Shown: positions 17,292 to 25,511 of the stretch, in pieces | How positions within the stretch are numbered: the stretch's first letter is position 1 | Layout of the letters: each line of letters starts with the position of its first letter | From: W-Chloroflexi-9 sp045863195 | GTDB taxonomy: Bacteria; Chloroflexota; Dehalococcoidia; UBA2979 | Reading direction: 5' to 3' | Assembly (NCBI GenBank): GCA_045863195.1 | Contig: BTUI01000001.1 | Coordinates: 124,001 to 188,000, forward strand | Length of the DNA: 64,000 bases | Translations under genes and position numbers: made by a program | Notes under the pieces: generated by a model | Told to the model about the DNA's origin: nothing | Database searches by the model: none | The model's input: only the letters and a program-made list of their open reading frames with translations

Positions 17292-19112
17292 TTATGCGTT
17301 CTTCCCCTTGCCCTTGCCGCCCTTGTCCTCAGACTTCGGACCGGCCTCGGGCTTGCCGCCCTTGTCGTCCGACTTCGGGCCGACCTCGGGCTTACCGCCC
17401 TTCTCGTCGGATTTCGCAGCCGCCTCGGGCTTGCCGCCCTTCTCGTCCGACTTCCCGGCCGCCTCGGGCTTACCGCCCTTGTCGTCGGACTTCGCGGCCG
17501 CCTCGGACTTGGCGCCCTTCTCGTCGGGCTTCGCGCTGGCCTCGGGCTTACCGCCCTTCTCGTCGGACTTCGCCTTACCGGCGTGGTCGGGCTTCCCGCC
17601 CCGGTGGTCGCCCTTCGGAGCGCTCGATTCCTGCGTCGTCGCGGCACTGCCGGAGCCGGACGGCTGCGGATCGCCCGAGGCCACCGCGGGCGCGCTCGAT
17701 GGCGACGCAGGCTCCTGGCTCACGGCGACGACCGCCGCCGCCTCGGCGGGGACGGGCGTCGGGCCTGCAGCCGCCGTCGAGGACGTGACGGGCGCCGGCG
17801 TCGAGGCGGGAATCGCCGCCACGAGCACGGCCGGCACCACCGGGTCGGTGGGCGCTGCTTCGACCGGAGCCAGCGATGGGGGCGCCGGCGCAGGGTCGCC
17901 CGCGGCCACCTCAGGCGTCGCGGGCTTGCCGGTGAGCACGACTGTGGGGGCGGTCGCTCCCGATACGAGTTGCGGCGAGGCCGGCGCGGATCCGTCCACC
18001 ACCTGCGGCGCCACGACCGCCGCGGCCACCGGCACGGGGCTGGCGGCGCGCGTCTGCGCGTGGGCCACTGGGGCCACGACGGCGCCGACCGTGACCGCGA
18101 CAGCCGCCGTCGCCGTCGCGACGAAGCCAACACTGCCCACGGCGAAGCCGGTCCCCGCCACCGCGGCTGCACCAGATGCGGAGGCCGCGGTCGCGGTGAC
18201 CGCCGTGCCGGTCGCAGCCGCGCCAGTGCCGGCGCCGGCAGCCGTCGCGGCGCCACCACCGGCAGCAGCAGCCTCGGACCCGCCGCCGAACAGCGCGGCG
18301 ATCTTCGCGGCGACCGCGCCGAGCCAGCCGAGGAGACCCGCGCTCGGGAGGAGCGGGAAGCCCATGACCCCCAGGTTGCGGTACAGCGCACGCCCGGCGG
18401 CCATCGTCTGCAACCGCTCGCGGCAGCAATCACACCCGGCGACGTGGCGTTCCAGGTCGGCGCGGCCGCTGCTCGCCTCGCCGTCCAGCAGCATGCTCAG
18501 CCGCAGGCCGTCCACGCCGCACGTCGGGACGAAGGACTCGACCTGCGCGAACAGTTTCCGGAAGCGCTCGCGCGCACGGAACACGCAGACCTCGGCGGCG
18601 TTCCGTGAGATGCCGAGCCGCTCGCCGATCGCCTCGTACGGCTGGTCCTGGTACTCGCGCAGATACAGGGCGGTGCGGTCGCGCTCGGACAGCGCACCGA
18701 GGACGAGCCAGACCTTGCGCTGGCTCTCCTGCGACATGAGCGCGCGCTCCGGCGTGGGCGCGTCCTGATCCTCGAAGTCCTCGGTGCCGCACTCGTCGAA
18801 CGTGGAGACGCGCTCGCGGCGGCGCTTGCGGGAGGAGAGGAAGTTGAGGCTGGTGCTACGGGCGATGCTCTTCACCCACGGGCGGAAGCGGCTCTCGTCT
18901 CGCAGGGAGTCGAGGTGGGTCGCGGCGCGGATCCAGGTGTCCTGTTCCACGTCGCGCGCGTCGTCGCCATCCTGGACGAAGTGGCGGACCAGGCGGCTGA
19001 CCACCTCGCCGTACTCCTCCATCAGGGTCGCGAAGGCGTCACGGTCGCCGGCCTGCGCGCGGCGGACCAGGAAGGCATCCAGTTCGGCGGGGGAGCGATG
19101 CGCCAGAACCAT
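17292..19112 (-). CDS. ECF-type sigma factor fused to a zinc finger, membrane segments and a Lys/Gly-rich repeat tail
   Basis: 606 residues from ATG 19112 (MVLAHRSPAEL); an upstream in-frame ATG at 19250 is less likely. Residues about 10-80 are sigma region 2 (DDARDVEQDTWIRAATHL) and about 125-180 region 4 (GERLGISRNAAEVCVFRARERFRK). At about 223-231 a HVAGCDCC zinc finger, the H-x3-C-x2-C form of ZAS anti-sigma domains, follows directly. Two hydrophobic segments come next (about 252-270 and 318-345), then a Pro/Ala-rich linker and seven 13-residue repeats. A soluble ECF factor is about 180 residues. So this looks like a sigma and its own anti-sigma/membrane anchor in one chain. It faces the Tad operon. 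Confidence 0.88.
   Translation of the reverse strand: MVLAHRSPAELDAFLVRRAQAGDRDAFATLMEEYGEVVSRLVRHFVQDGDDARDVEQDTWIRAATHLDSLRDESRFRPWVKSIARSTSLNFLSSRKRRRERVSTFDECGTEDFEDQDAPTPERALMSQESQRKVWLVLGALSERDRTALYLREYQDQPYEAIGERLGISRNAAEVCVFRARERFRKLFAQVESFVPTCGVDGLRLSMLLDGEASSGRADLERHVAGCDCCRERLQTMAAGRALYRNLGVMGFPLLPSAGLLGWLGAVAAKIAALFGGGSEAAAAGGGAATAAGAGTGAAATGTAVTATAASASGAAAVAGTGFAVGSVGFVATATAAVAVTVGAVVAPVAHAQTRAASPVPVAAAVVAPQVVDGSAPASPQLVSGATAPTVVLTGKPATPEVAAGDPAPAPPSLAPVEAAPTDPVVPAVLVAAIPASTPAPVTSSTAAAGPTPVPAEAAAVVAVSQEPASPSSAPAVASGDPQPSGSGSAATTQESSAPKGDHRGGKPDHAGKAKSDEKGGKPEASAKPDEKGAKSEAAAKSDDKGGKPEAAGKSDEKGGKPEAAAKSDEKGGKPEVGPKSDDKGGKPEAGPKSEDKGGKGKGKNA
17295..17567 (-). repeat. Seven tandem 39-bp (13-residue) repeats at the sigma-fusion C-terminus
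   Basis: The unit reads KSDEKGGKPEAAA with variants such as KPDEKGAKSEAAA and KSDDKGGKPEAGP; the last unit ends in GKGKGKNA. It is highly charged, Lys/Asp-Glu/Gly-rich and predicted disordered. In-frame tandem DNA repeats of this kind expand and contract easily, so copy number may vary between strains. Confidence 0.85.
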
Positions 19113-19460
19113 CAGGCACCGTACCGGGCTATGAGCGAAGCCGGGGGAGCCGGCCACGCCCGCGCGTGCTGTTACACAGACGCCGCCGCCCAAGGCGCGT
19201 CCCGGGGTCACCCCTGCGGGCTTCCCGGTGAGAGAACGGTAGGCCGCCACCTCTGACCGAGTTCTGACGAGACCGCGCTCGCGAACCCTCCGGGTCTGAC
19301 CTACGCGGAGAGATTCTACCCAATCTTCACCCTCGTCAAGAAATTCTTCCCTCAGGCCTGTAAGGAACGGGCCCCGGCCGCTGTCTTTGCAGTAGGCGCG
19401 GGCGACAGACGCCCGCCGAAGCGGCGGGTGGCAGCGCCACCTTCACCACAGGAGGCAGTC
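19113..19460. promoter_or_regulatory. Divergent control region between the sigma fusion and the Tad operon (348 bp)
   Basis: No gene seen. On the minus strand TTGACG (19334-19339) and TAGAAT (19313-19318), 15 bases apart, could serve the sigma gene. This stretch is noticeably more AT-rich than its surroundings. On the plus strand no clear consensus promoter precedes the pilin. AGGAGGC at 19450-19456 is the strong Shine-Dalgarno of the pilin ATG at 19461. GCGGGCG-rich dyads at 19395-19430 may fold in the pilin leader. Confidence 0.5.
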
Positions 19461-19646
19461 ATGGCTGCAGCGGTTCTCATGAGCATCCTCACCGCGCTGG
19501 TCGGCACCGGCCGCGACGAAGAAGGCCAGACGATGGCGGAATACGGCCTGCTCCTGGCCGGCATCGCCGTCGTGGTCATGGCCGTCATCCTCGTCCTGGG
19601 CCCGGCGATCGCCCAGACGTTCCAGGACGTGGTCGACGCGCTGTAG
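19461..19646 (+). CDS. flp: Flp-family type IVb pilin
   Basis: A 61-residue structural pilin subunit. The start at 19461 is chosen for its AGGAGG site 5-10 bases upstream. It has a short leader, then the Flp-type GQTMAEYGLLLAGIAVVVMAVILVLG with the conserved Glu-Tyr pair followed by a hydrophobic helix. Cleavage is expected between G and Q/T before MAEY by the prepilin peptidase encoded at 26.8 kb. First gene of the Tad operon. Confidence 0.94.
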   Translation: MAAAVLMSILTALVGTGRDEEGQTMAEYGLLLAGIAVVVMAVILVLGPAIAQTFQDVVDAL

Positions 19647-19684
19647 CGCGGAGACAGCGCCCCACGGAAAGCCCGTAAGGGGAG

Positions 19685-19735
19685 CCCTCGGGACCGCCGG
19701 CTTGCCGCCCAATCCGGCCGGCGGTCCCGGGGCTC
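19685..19735 (+). terminator. Long hairpin separating pilin from Tad machinery genes
   Basis: GGGACCGCCGGC (19690-19701) pairs perfectly with GCCGGCGGTCCC (19717-19728). The stem extends outward by four more pairs (one G-T) and, past one bulged base, by GAG/CTC, giving about 19 pairs in all. There is no T-run. Its position just after the pilin stop suggests partial termination or 3'-end protection, letting pilin mRNA exceed the machinery mRNA. Confidence 0.6.
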
Positions 19736-19780
19736 AGTTCACCCTCAGTCACCCGTCAGCCAGTCGGACGCAGGTGCAGC

Positions 19781-20200
19781 ATGCGCGTCCCACGTCACTC
19801 CCCCCGGCTCACGGACGACGGCGGCCAGGCGGTCGTCGAACTCGCCCTCGTCCTGCTGGTGCTGATGACGCTGGTGTTCGGCGCGCTGGAGATCGGCCGC
19901 ATGGTGAACGCCTGGGCCATCGTCACGCAGGCCTCGCGCGAGGGCGCCCGGGTGGGCGCCGCCCGCTGCACGCTGGATGCCGGCTGCGCCGCGAGCGTGC
20001 AGGCGAGCATCGAGAACTCACTCGCCGGCCTGGAAGTCGCGGAGGCGCGCTGGGTCATGGATGGCGGTCCATACGCGGCCGGCAGCCCGTTCACCGTCTC
20101 TGTGGAGTTCGACGTGGCCCCCGTGACCCCGCTCATCGGCGCCTTCGTCCCCGGCGGGGTCCTCACCGTGACCGGTGAGACCACGATGAGGCTCGAGTAA
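19781..20200 (+). CDS. tadE: TadE-family pilus assembly protein (pseudopilin-like)
   Basis: 139 residues. The N-terminus has DDGGQAVVELALVLLVLMTLVFGALEIGRMVNAWAIVTQASREGARVGA, the exact TadE pattern of a Glu-containing hydrophobic helix followed by ASREGAR. The extracytoplasmic remainder has two Cys (CTLDAGC) that could pair. Minor pseudopilin thought to be processed by the prepilin peptidase. It overlaps the next gene by 1 base. Confidence 0.9.
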   Translation: MRVPRHSPRLTDDGGQAVVELALVLLVLMTLVFGALEIGRMVNAWAIVTQASREGARVGAARCTLDAGCAASVQASIENSLAGLEVAEARWVMDGGPYAAGSPFTVSVEFDVAPVTPLIGAFVPGGVLTVTGETTMRLE

Positions 20201-21213
20201 TGCTCGCCGCGATCCGACACCTGTGGACACTGGTCCGCTCCGACCGAGGCATCAGCACGGTGCTGTTCGCGCTGGTGCTGCCCGCGGTCATGGGCATGCA
20301 GGCGCTCGTGATCGATGGCACCCGGCTGTTCGTGGAGCGGCGGGCGCTGCAGAACGCGGCGGACGCTGCCGCCCTGGCGGCCGCGGCCTACCTCCCCAGC
20401 ACCGACCCACAGGTGCTGGCGCTGGCGGAGGCCGCCGCGATCCAGTACGCCGCCCTCAATGGCTACGCGATCACCGCGGCGGACGTGGAGTTCACGTCCG
20501 AGTCCGTGCTGAACGACCGCGTGACCGTCCACACCGAGGGCGAGGTGGGGTTCTTCTTCGCCGGCGGCCTGGGCGTACCCCTCGGCGCGGTGAGCAGCCT
20601 CGGGTCCGCGCAGATCGGCAGCGTGGGCGGGATCGGCTCGGTCATGCCCTGGGGCGTGGAGGAACCGGCGGGCGGCTTCGTCTTCGGGCAGGAGTACTGC
20701 CTGAAACTCGGGTCGGGGGGCGGGGGCGGCAACTGCTCCGGCGCCGCGCAGGGCAACTTCCACGCGCTGGACATCGACGACACCGGCACGAACAGCGCCT
20801 CCGAGTACCGCGACCGCATCCGCTGGGGCTCGAACACGGTGGTGCGCATCGGCCAGGTGAAGGATGTCTCCACCGGCAACATGCAGGGCCCCACGCAGCA
20901 GGGCACCGGCTGCTCCGGCAACAGCGGGCGCATCTCCGGCAACGACGCCACCTTCAACGAGGTGATCGAGGTCCTGGACGGCGGCGGCTATCGCGTCCTG
21001 GACTGGGCGAATACGCGCCTCGTCCTGATCCCGACGGTCGTCTTCCCCAGCGCGCACGAGGCGCTGGTGACCGGCTTCACCGTCTTCTTCGTGGAGGCAT
21101 GCGGCCCGAACGGGTCCGTGACCGGGCGCTTCATCGACACGGTCGTGCCCGGTGGTGAGTGGGTCGCGTTCCAGCCCGGCCTGGGCACGCGGATGGTGCG
21201 GCTCGTCGAGTAA
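20200..21213 (+). CDS. tadG: TadG-like pilus-assembly protein
   Basis: 337 residues. Begins with RSDRGISTVLFALVLPAVMGMQALVIDGTRLFVERRALQNAADAAALAAA, the standard Tad-G N-terminal helix plus the ALQNAADAAALAAA hallmark. The rest is an extracytoplasmic Gly-rich domain with three scattered Cys pairs and no von Willebrand domain that I can see. Minor pilus or surface protein. Starts inside the tadE stop (TAATG). Confidence 0.88.
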   Translation: MLAAIRHLWTLVRSDRGISTVLFALVLPAVMGMQALVIDGTRLFVERRALQNAADAAALAAAAYLPSTDPQVLALAEAAAIQYAALNGYAITAADVEFTSESVLNDRVTVHTEGEVGFFFAGGLGVPLGAVSSLGSAQIGSVGGIGSVMPWGVEEPAGGFVFGQEYCLKLGSGGGGGNCSGAAQGNFHALDIDDTGTNSASEYRDRIRWGSNTVVRIGQVKDVSTGNMQGPTQQGTGCSGNSGRISGNDATFNEVIEVLDGGGYRVLDWANTRLVLIPTVVFPSAHEALVTGFTVFFVEACGPNGSVTGRFIDTVVPGGEWVAFQPGLGTRMVRLVE

Positions 21214-21235
21214 CGGCGACAGAAGGGGGCGGCTC

Positions 21236-21913
21236 ATGCGGCGGATCTTCAACGGCTCCATGCTCCTGGCACTCGTGCTCGCGCTGCTCGGCGGCGGCGC
21301 GGCCTACGTCGCGCTCTCCGGTGGCGCCGCCGAGGCGAGCGGCGACCGCGTCACCATCCTCGTCGTCGACCGCGAACTCGCGGTCGGGACGCGCCTCGCC
21401 GCCGGCGACGTGCGCGAGACGAGCGTCGACGCCGCCTACCCGCTGCTCGAGGGCACCGCGACCCGCCTCGACCAGGTGGAGGGGCGGTACGCGCTGCTGC
21501 CCATGCTCCCGGGCGAGCCGCTGCTGACCGCAAAGGTCGGGGCGGAGCCGCCGGGGAGCAGCCTCGCTGCACTCATCCCGCCGGGACGTATCGCCGTGTC
21601 GGTCGCGGTGAACGACGTCATCCGCACCGGCGGCTTCATCGCGCCCGGCGACCGGGTGGACGTGTACGGCGTGGTGACGAAGGAGGCGACCGACATCGCC
21701 GAGGTGGTGCTGCGGGACATCCCCGTCCTCGCGGTCTCCCGCGTGGCGGTGGGCGACGAGGCGACCTCGCAGCGTGCGACGGCGGCGGACAACCCTCGAT
21801 CGCTGGACACCACGGTGACGCTCGCGGTGACGGAGCAGGAGGCCAGGCGGCTGGTGCAGGTGGACGAACTGGGCAAGTTGCGGCTGGCACTCCGGCCGCG
21901 CGCGGCGGAGTAG
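21236..21913 (+). CDS. cpaB: Flp pilus assembly protein CpaB/RcpC
   Basis: 225 residues from ATG 21236, preceded by AGAAGGGGG. An N-terminal signal anchor (SMLLALVLALLGGGAAYVAL) precedes a SAF-like domain: VDRELAVGTRLAAGDVRE. RYALLPMLPGEPLLTAKVG and PPGRIAVSVAVNDVIRTGGFIAPGDRVDVYGV follow, which are CpaB/RcpC landmarks. Periplasmic partner that stabilises the pilus secretion channel in Gram-negative systems. No secretin gene is seen here, as expected for a monoderm Tad system. Confidence 0.92.
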   Translation: MRRIFNGSMLLALVLALLGGGAAYVALSGGAAEASGDRVTILVVDRELAVGTRLAAGDVRETSVDAAYPLLEGTATRLDQVEGRYALLPMLPGEPLLTAKVGAEPPGSSLAALIPPGRIAVSVAVNDVIRTGGFIAPGDRVDVYGVVTKEATDIAEVVLRDIPVLAVSRVAVGDEATSQRATAADNPRSLDTTVTLAVTEQEARRLVQVDELGKLRLALRPRAAE

Positions 21914-21939
21914 CGCCGCAGACAGGTGGGAGGACTGCG

Positions 21940-23151
21940 ATGGGGCGGAATCAGCAGGTCCTGATCGTCGACGCGGACGTTGACCATCGGGCGCAGATCA
22001 AGCAGACGCTCGGCGCGCTCGAATACGCCGTCGTGGGCGAGGCCGCGTACGGGATCGAGGCGTCACGCCTCGCGAGCGAATTGCGGCCGGAGCTCGTGCT
22101 CGTGCACGTGGAGGAGCCGCTGGCGCTCGCGCTCCGGACGCTGGAGGTGGTGCAGGCCGCCTCGCCGCGTTCGACGGCCGTGGTGATCTCGAAGCGCGCG
22201 GACGCCGAGACCGCCCATAAGGCGATGCTGGCGGGCGCGCGCGCCTACATCGTCAGCCCCACCACGCCGGCGCGGATCGACCACACGCTCCGCGCCGCCC
22301 GCACGAAGCACGCCTCGGCGCTGGACCTGATCGACCACCCCCCGGCCGAGGGCGAGGCCGCCCCGACCGCCGGCTTCGTCATCACCGTGTTCGGCCCGAA
22401 GGGCGGCGTCGGCAAGACCACGCTCGCGACGAACCTCGGCATCACACTCGCGCGCCGGACGCGCGCGCGCACGGTGGTCGTGGACACGGACGCCTACTTC
22501 GGCGACGTGGCACTCACCATGGGGATGCAGCCAGAGCGCACGATGGCGGACCTGCTCGCGCAGGTAGAACTCGGCCAGCGGCCGGATGTGAAGTCGTTCC
22601 TCGTGCAGCACCCGTCCGGGGTGTGGGTGCTCCCGGCGCGCCACGCGGGAGGCGTCCACGCGCCGCCGGACGCGGACGCGATCGCCAGCCTGATCCGCGT
22701 GCTCGCCAGCACCTTCGACTTCGTGATCGTGGACACCCCGGGCGCCTTCGGGCCGTCCGTCGCCGCCGCGCTGGACGAGTCGACGACCGCGCTCCTCGTG
22801 ACGAGCGCGGACATGGCGAGCGTGAAGGATGCGCGGATCGCGATGGACGCGCTGCGCGAGGAGGGGTTCGGGGACGACCGCCTGAAACTGGTGGTGAACC
22901 ACGCGACGAACGCGAACTCCGTCACGGACGACGACATCTCTCGCACCGTCCAGACCCCGGTGTTCTGGACCATCCCGCACGATCGCGAAGTGCCGCTCTC
23001 CACGCAGCGCGGCGAGCCGCTCGTCCTCGCCGCACCGAAGGCGCGCATGGCCCAGCGTGTCGAGGCGCTCGCGGCCGCGCTCAGCGGGCTGCCCGTGGAG
23101 GAAGCGGCCGAGACATCGCTCTTCGGCGGCCTGTTCCGGCGAGGGCGGTAG
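21940..23151 (+). CDS. cpaE: CpaE/TadZ pilus localisation ATPase with receiver-like N-terminus
   Basis: 403 residues. Residues 1-125 are a receiver-like domain (QVLIVDADVDHRAQIKQTLGALEY, then AGARAYIVSPTTPARI) without an obvious full phospho-acceptor triad. Residues from 145 on are a MinD/ParA-type ATPase with deviant Walker A GPKGGVGKTTLATNLG (about 152-167), VDTDAYFGDVALTMG and FVIVDTPGAFG. TadZ proteins position the Tad machine at a pole. Confidence 0.93.
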   Translation: MGRNQQVLIVDADVDHRAQIKQTLGALEYAVVGEAAYGIEASRLASELRPELVLVHVEEPLALALRTLEVVQAASPRSTAVVISKRADAETAHKAMLAGARAYIVSPTTPARIDHTLRAARTKHASALDLIDHPPAEGEAAPTAGFVITVFGPKGGVGKTTLATNLGITLARRTRARTVVVDTDAYFGDVALTMGMQPERTMADLLAQVELGQRPDVKSFLVQHPSGVWVLPARHAGGVHAPPDADAIASLIRVLASTFDFVIVDTPGAFGPSVAAALDESTTALLVTSADMASVKDARIAMDALREEGFGDDRLKLVVNHATNANSVTDDDISRTVQTPVFWTIPHDREVPLSTQRGEPLVLAAPKARMAQRVEALAAALSGLPVEEAAETSLFGGLFRRGR

Positions 23152-23154
23152 CCG

Positions 23155-24564
23155 ATGCTGCGCGAACGGTTCACGGGACGCGGCGCGCCGGTCGCGGTCG
23201 AGGCGGAAGGCCACCCCGAGGGCGAGCCGCGCGACGCCTCGACCCCTGCGCCGGCACCGCCGCCACCGGCACCGGTGCTGCCGCCCGCGCTCGCGCACCT
23301 GAAGGAACAGGTGCACCGACGCCTGATCGACGAACTGGACCAGGACCGCCTCGCGAAGATGACGGCGGAGGCGGCCCGTGTGGAGGTGCGCCAGGCGACC
23401 GCCGACATCGTCGCCGGGTATCCGCTGCAGGGCGCCGGTGAACTCCGCCAGTTGCTGATCGACGAGGTGGTGGACGATGTCCTGGGCCTCGGGCCGCTGG
23501 AGCCGCTGCTTCGCGACGACAGCGTGAGCGAGATCATGGTGAATGCGCCGGACCAGGTCTGGGTGGAGCGTTCCGGACGGCTGCAACCCGCCGCCCACCG
23601 CTTCCGCGACGAGGCGCACCTGATGCGCGTGGTGGAGCGCATCGTCGCGCCGCTCGGCCGGCGCGTGGACGAGGCGTCGCCGATGGCGGACGCGCGCCTC
23701 CCGGACGGCTCGCGCGTGAACATCGTCGTCCCGCCGGCGTCGCCCTCCGGCGCGAAGATCACGCTCCGCAAGTTCGCCCGCCAGCGGCTGCGCGCGGCCG
23801 ACCTCGTGCGGCTCGGGACGCTGTCAGAGGCGGCGGAGGCGTTCCTGCACGCCTGCGTGCGGGCGGAACTCAACGTGCTGGTCTCTGGCGGCACCGGCAC
23901 CGGCAAGACCACGCTCCTGAACGTGCTCTCCTCCTTCATCGACGAGGACGAGCGGATCGTGACGATCGAGGACCCCCTCGAACTCCAGTTGCAGCAGCCG
24001 CACGTCGTCTCGCTGGAGGCGCGGCCGCCGGGGCTGGAGGGCAACCGACAGATCTCGCAGCGCGACCTGCTCCGCAACGCGCTCCGCATGCGGCCCGACC
24101 GCGTGATCGTCGGCGAGGTCCGCGGCGGCGAGGCGTTCGACATGCTGCAGGCGATGAACACCGGCCACGACGGGTCGATCAGCACCGTCCACGCCAACAC
24201 CCCGCGCGATGCCGTGAGCCGCGTGGAGAACATGGTGTTGATGGCCGGGCTGGACCTGCCTGACCACGCGATCCGGGAGCAGATCGCCTCCGCGATCCAG
24301 CTGATCGTGCAGGTGACGCGGTTGCCGGACGGCAGCCGTCGGGTCACGCACATCACCGAGGTCGCCGGCATGGAGGGGCACATGATCACCCTCCAGGACC
24401 TGTTCCTCTTCGAGTCGACCGGACAGGACGAGGACGGGCGCATCACGGGCGCGCTGGTGCCCACCGGCCTCCAGCCGCGCTTCATCGACCGGTTCGAGCG
24501 CACGGGCGTGCCCTTCCCCGCGGAAGCGCTCCGCACCGAGCGCGTGCGTGGGGGCAACTGGTGA
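23155..24564 (+). CDS. cpaF: Tad secretion ATPase CpaF/TadA
   Basis: A 469-residue hexameric traffic ATPase powering pilus assembly. N-terminal Pro/Ala linker, then LGPLEPLLRDDSVSEIMVNAPDQVWVERSGRLQ (the GspE/VirB11 N-domain). Walker A SGGTGTGKTTLLNVLS starts near 243, followed by the Asp box TIEDPLELQLQQPHVVSLEARPP. DLLRNALRMRPDRVIVGEVRGGEAFDMLQAMNTGHDGSISTVHANTPRDA is the Walker B/His box. It overlaps tadB by 4 bases (GTGA). Confidence 0.97.
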   Translation: MLRERFTGRGAPVAVEAEGHPEGEPRDASTPAPAPPPPAPVLPPALAHLKEQVHRRLIDELDQDRLAKMTAEAARVEVRQATADIVAGYPLQGAGELRQLLIDEVVDDVLGLGPLEPLLRDDSVSEIMVNAPDQVWVERSGRLQPAAHRFRDEAHLMRVVERIVAPLGRRVDEASPMADARLPDGSRVNIVVPPASPSGAKITLRKFARQRLRAADLVRLGTLSEAAEAFLHACVRAELNVLVSGGTGTGKTTLLNVLSSFIDEDERIVTIEDPLELQLQQPHVVSLEARPPGLEGNRQISQRDLLRNALRMRPDRVIVGEVRGGEAFDMLQAMNTGHDGSISTVHANTPRDAVSRVENMVLMAGLDLPDHAIREQIASAIQLIVQVTRLPDGSRRVTHITEVAGMEGHMITLQDLFLFESTGQDEDGRITGALVPTGLQPRFIDRFERTGVPFPAEALRTERVRGGNW

Positions 24565-25499
24565 CCGCCTGGGCGCTGATCGCCGCGCTCGCCACCGCCG
24601 GTGCGCTCTTCGCGCTCGTGCGAGGCGTGACGCTGGCCCTCGACGCCGACCACCGGCAGTCGCGGTCGCGCCTCGCGACGCTCGGCACGGCCGGCGCGCC
24701 GGTGACGTCGAGGCAGGCGCGCTCCCGCGCTCGACGCCGCGAGGTGCGCGGCACGCCGGACGGGATGCGTCGCTGGCTGCGCCGCGCCGGACTGGCGTGG
24801 GAGCCAGCGGACCTCTTCGGCGTCAGCCTCGCCACCGCCGCGGTTCCCGGCGCGGCCGTTGCAGTGGCGACCGGCGGCAGCGCGGCCGCGGCGACGCTGG
24901 TCGCGATCCTCGGCGCGATGCTCCCGGCGCTCGTGATCCAGCAGCGGGCGGCGCGTCGGACGGCGGCGCTGAACGGGCAGGTCGTGGAGACGCTGGAGGT
25001 GGTCGCCTCCTCGCTCCGGTCCGGCTTCGGCTTCATCCAGAGCCTGGAACTTGCCGCGCGTGAGCAGCCGGAGCCGATCAGCGCCGAACTCCTCCAGACG
25101 ATCCGCGAGGTCAACCTCGGCGCGGCCACGGACGAGGCGCTGCAGCGGCTGGTGGAGCGCACCGGAGACGCCGACCTGGCGCTCGCGATCAACGCGGTGG
25201 TCATCCAGCGCCGCGTCGGCGGCGACCTGTCCGAGATCCTCGGCAACATTTCCCACATGATCCGCGAGCGGATCCGCATCCGAGGCGAGATCAAGACGCT
25301 CACGGCGCAGGCGCGCATGTCGGCGTGGATCATCGGCATGCTGCCGATCGGCCTCGCGGTCGCGCTCACGCTGATGCAGCCAGACCAGATGCGCGTGTTC
25401 ATCGATGACCCCGTCGGCCGCATCCTCGTCGCCACCGGCGCCGGGCTGCAGGTCATCGGGTTCATGGCCGTGCAGCGCGTCGCGGCGATCGAGTACTAG
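24561..25499 (+). CDS. tadB: Tad inner-membrane platform protein TadB
   Basis: 312 residues, GTG start inside the cpaF stop. GspF/TadB fold: an N-terminal helix, a double TM block (ATAAVPGAAVAVATGGSAAAATLVAILGAMLPALVIQ), and the T2SF block with LEVVASSLRSGFGFIQSLELAAREQPEPISAEL. Two C-terminal TM helices end in GFMAVQRVAAIEY. Forms the membrane platform with TadC. Confidence 0.92.
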   Translation: MTAWALIAALATAGALFALVRGVTLALDADHRQSRSRLATLGTAGAPVTSRQARSRARRREVRGTPDGMRRWLRRAGLAWEPADLFGVSLATAAVPGAAVAVATGGSAAAATLVAILGAMLPALVIQQRAARRTAALNGQVVETLEVVASSLRSGFGFIQSLELAAREQPEPISAELLQTIREVNLGAATDEALQRLVERTGDADLALAINAVVIQRRVGGDLSEILGNISHMIRERIRIRGEIKTLTAQARMSAWIIGMLPIGLAVALTLMQPDQMRVFIDDPVGRILVATGAGLQVIGFMAVQRVAAIEY

Positions 25500-25511
25500 G
25501 CGGCACGCGCG

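Noticed and set aside
17295..17567. CRISPR-like array in the 39-bp repeats
   Set aside because: The units are contiguous, in frame and coding (sigma-fusion tail), with no spacers.
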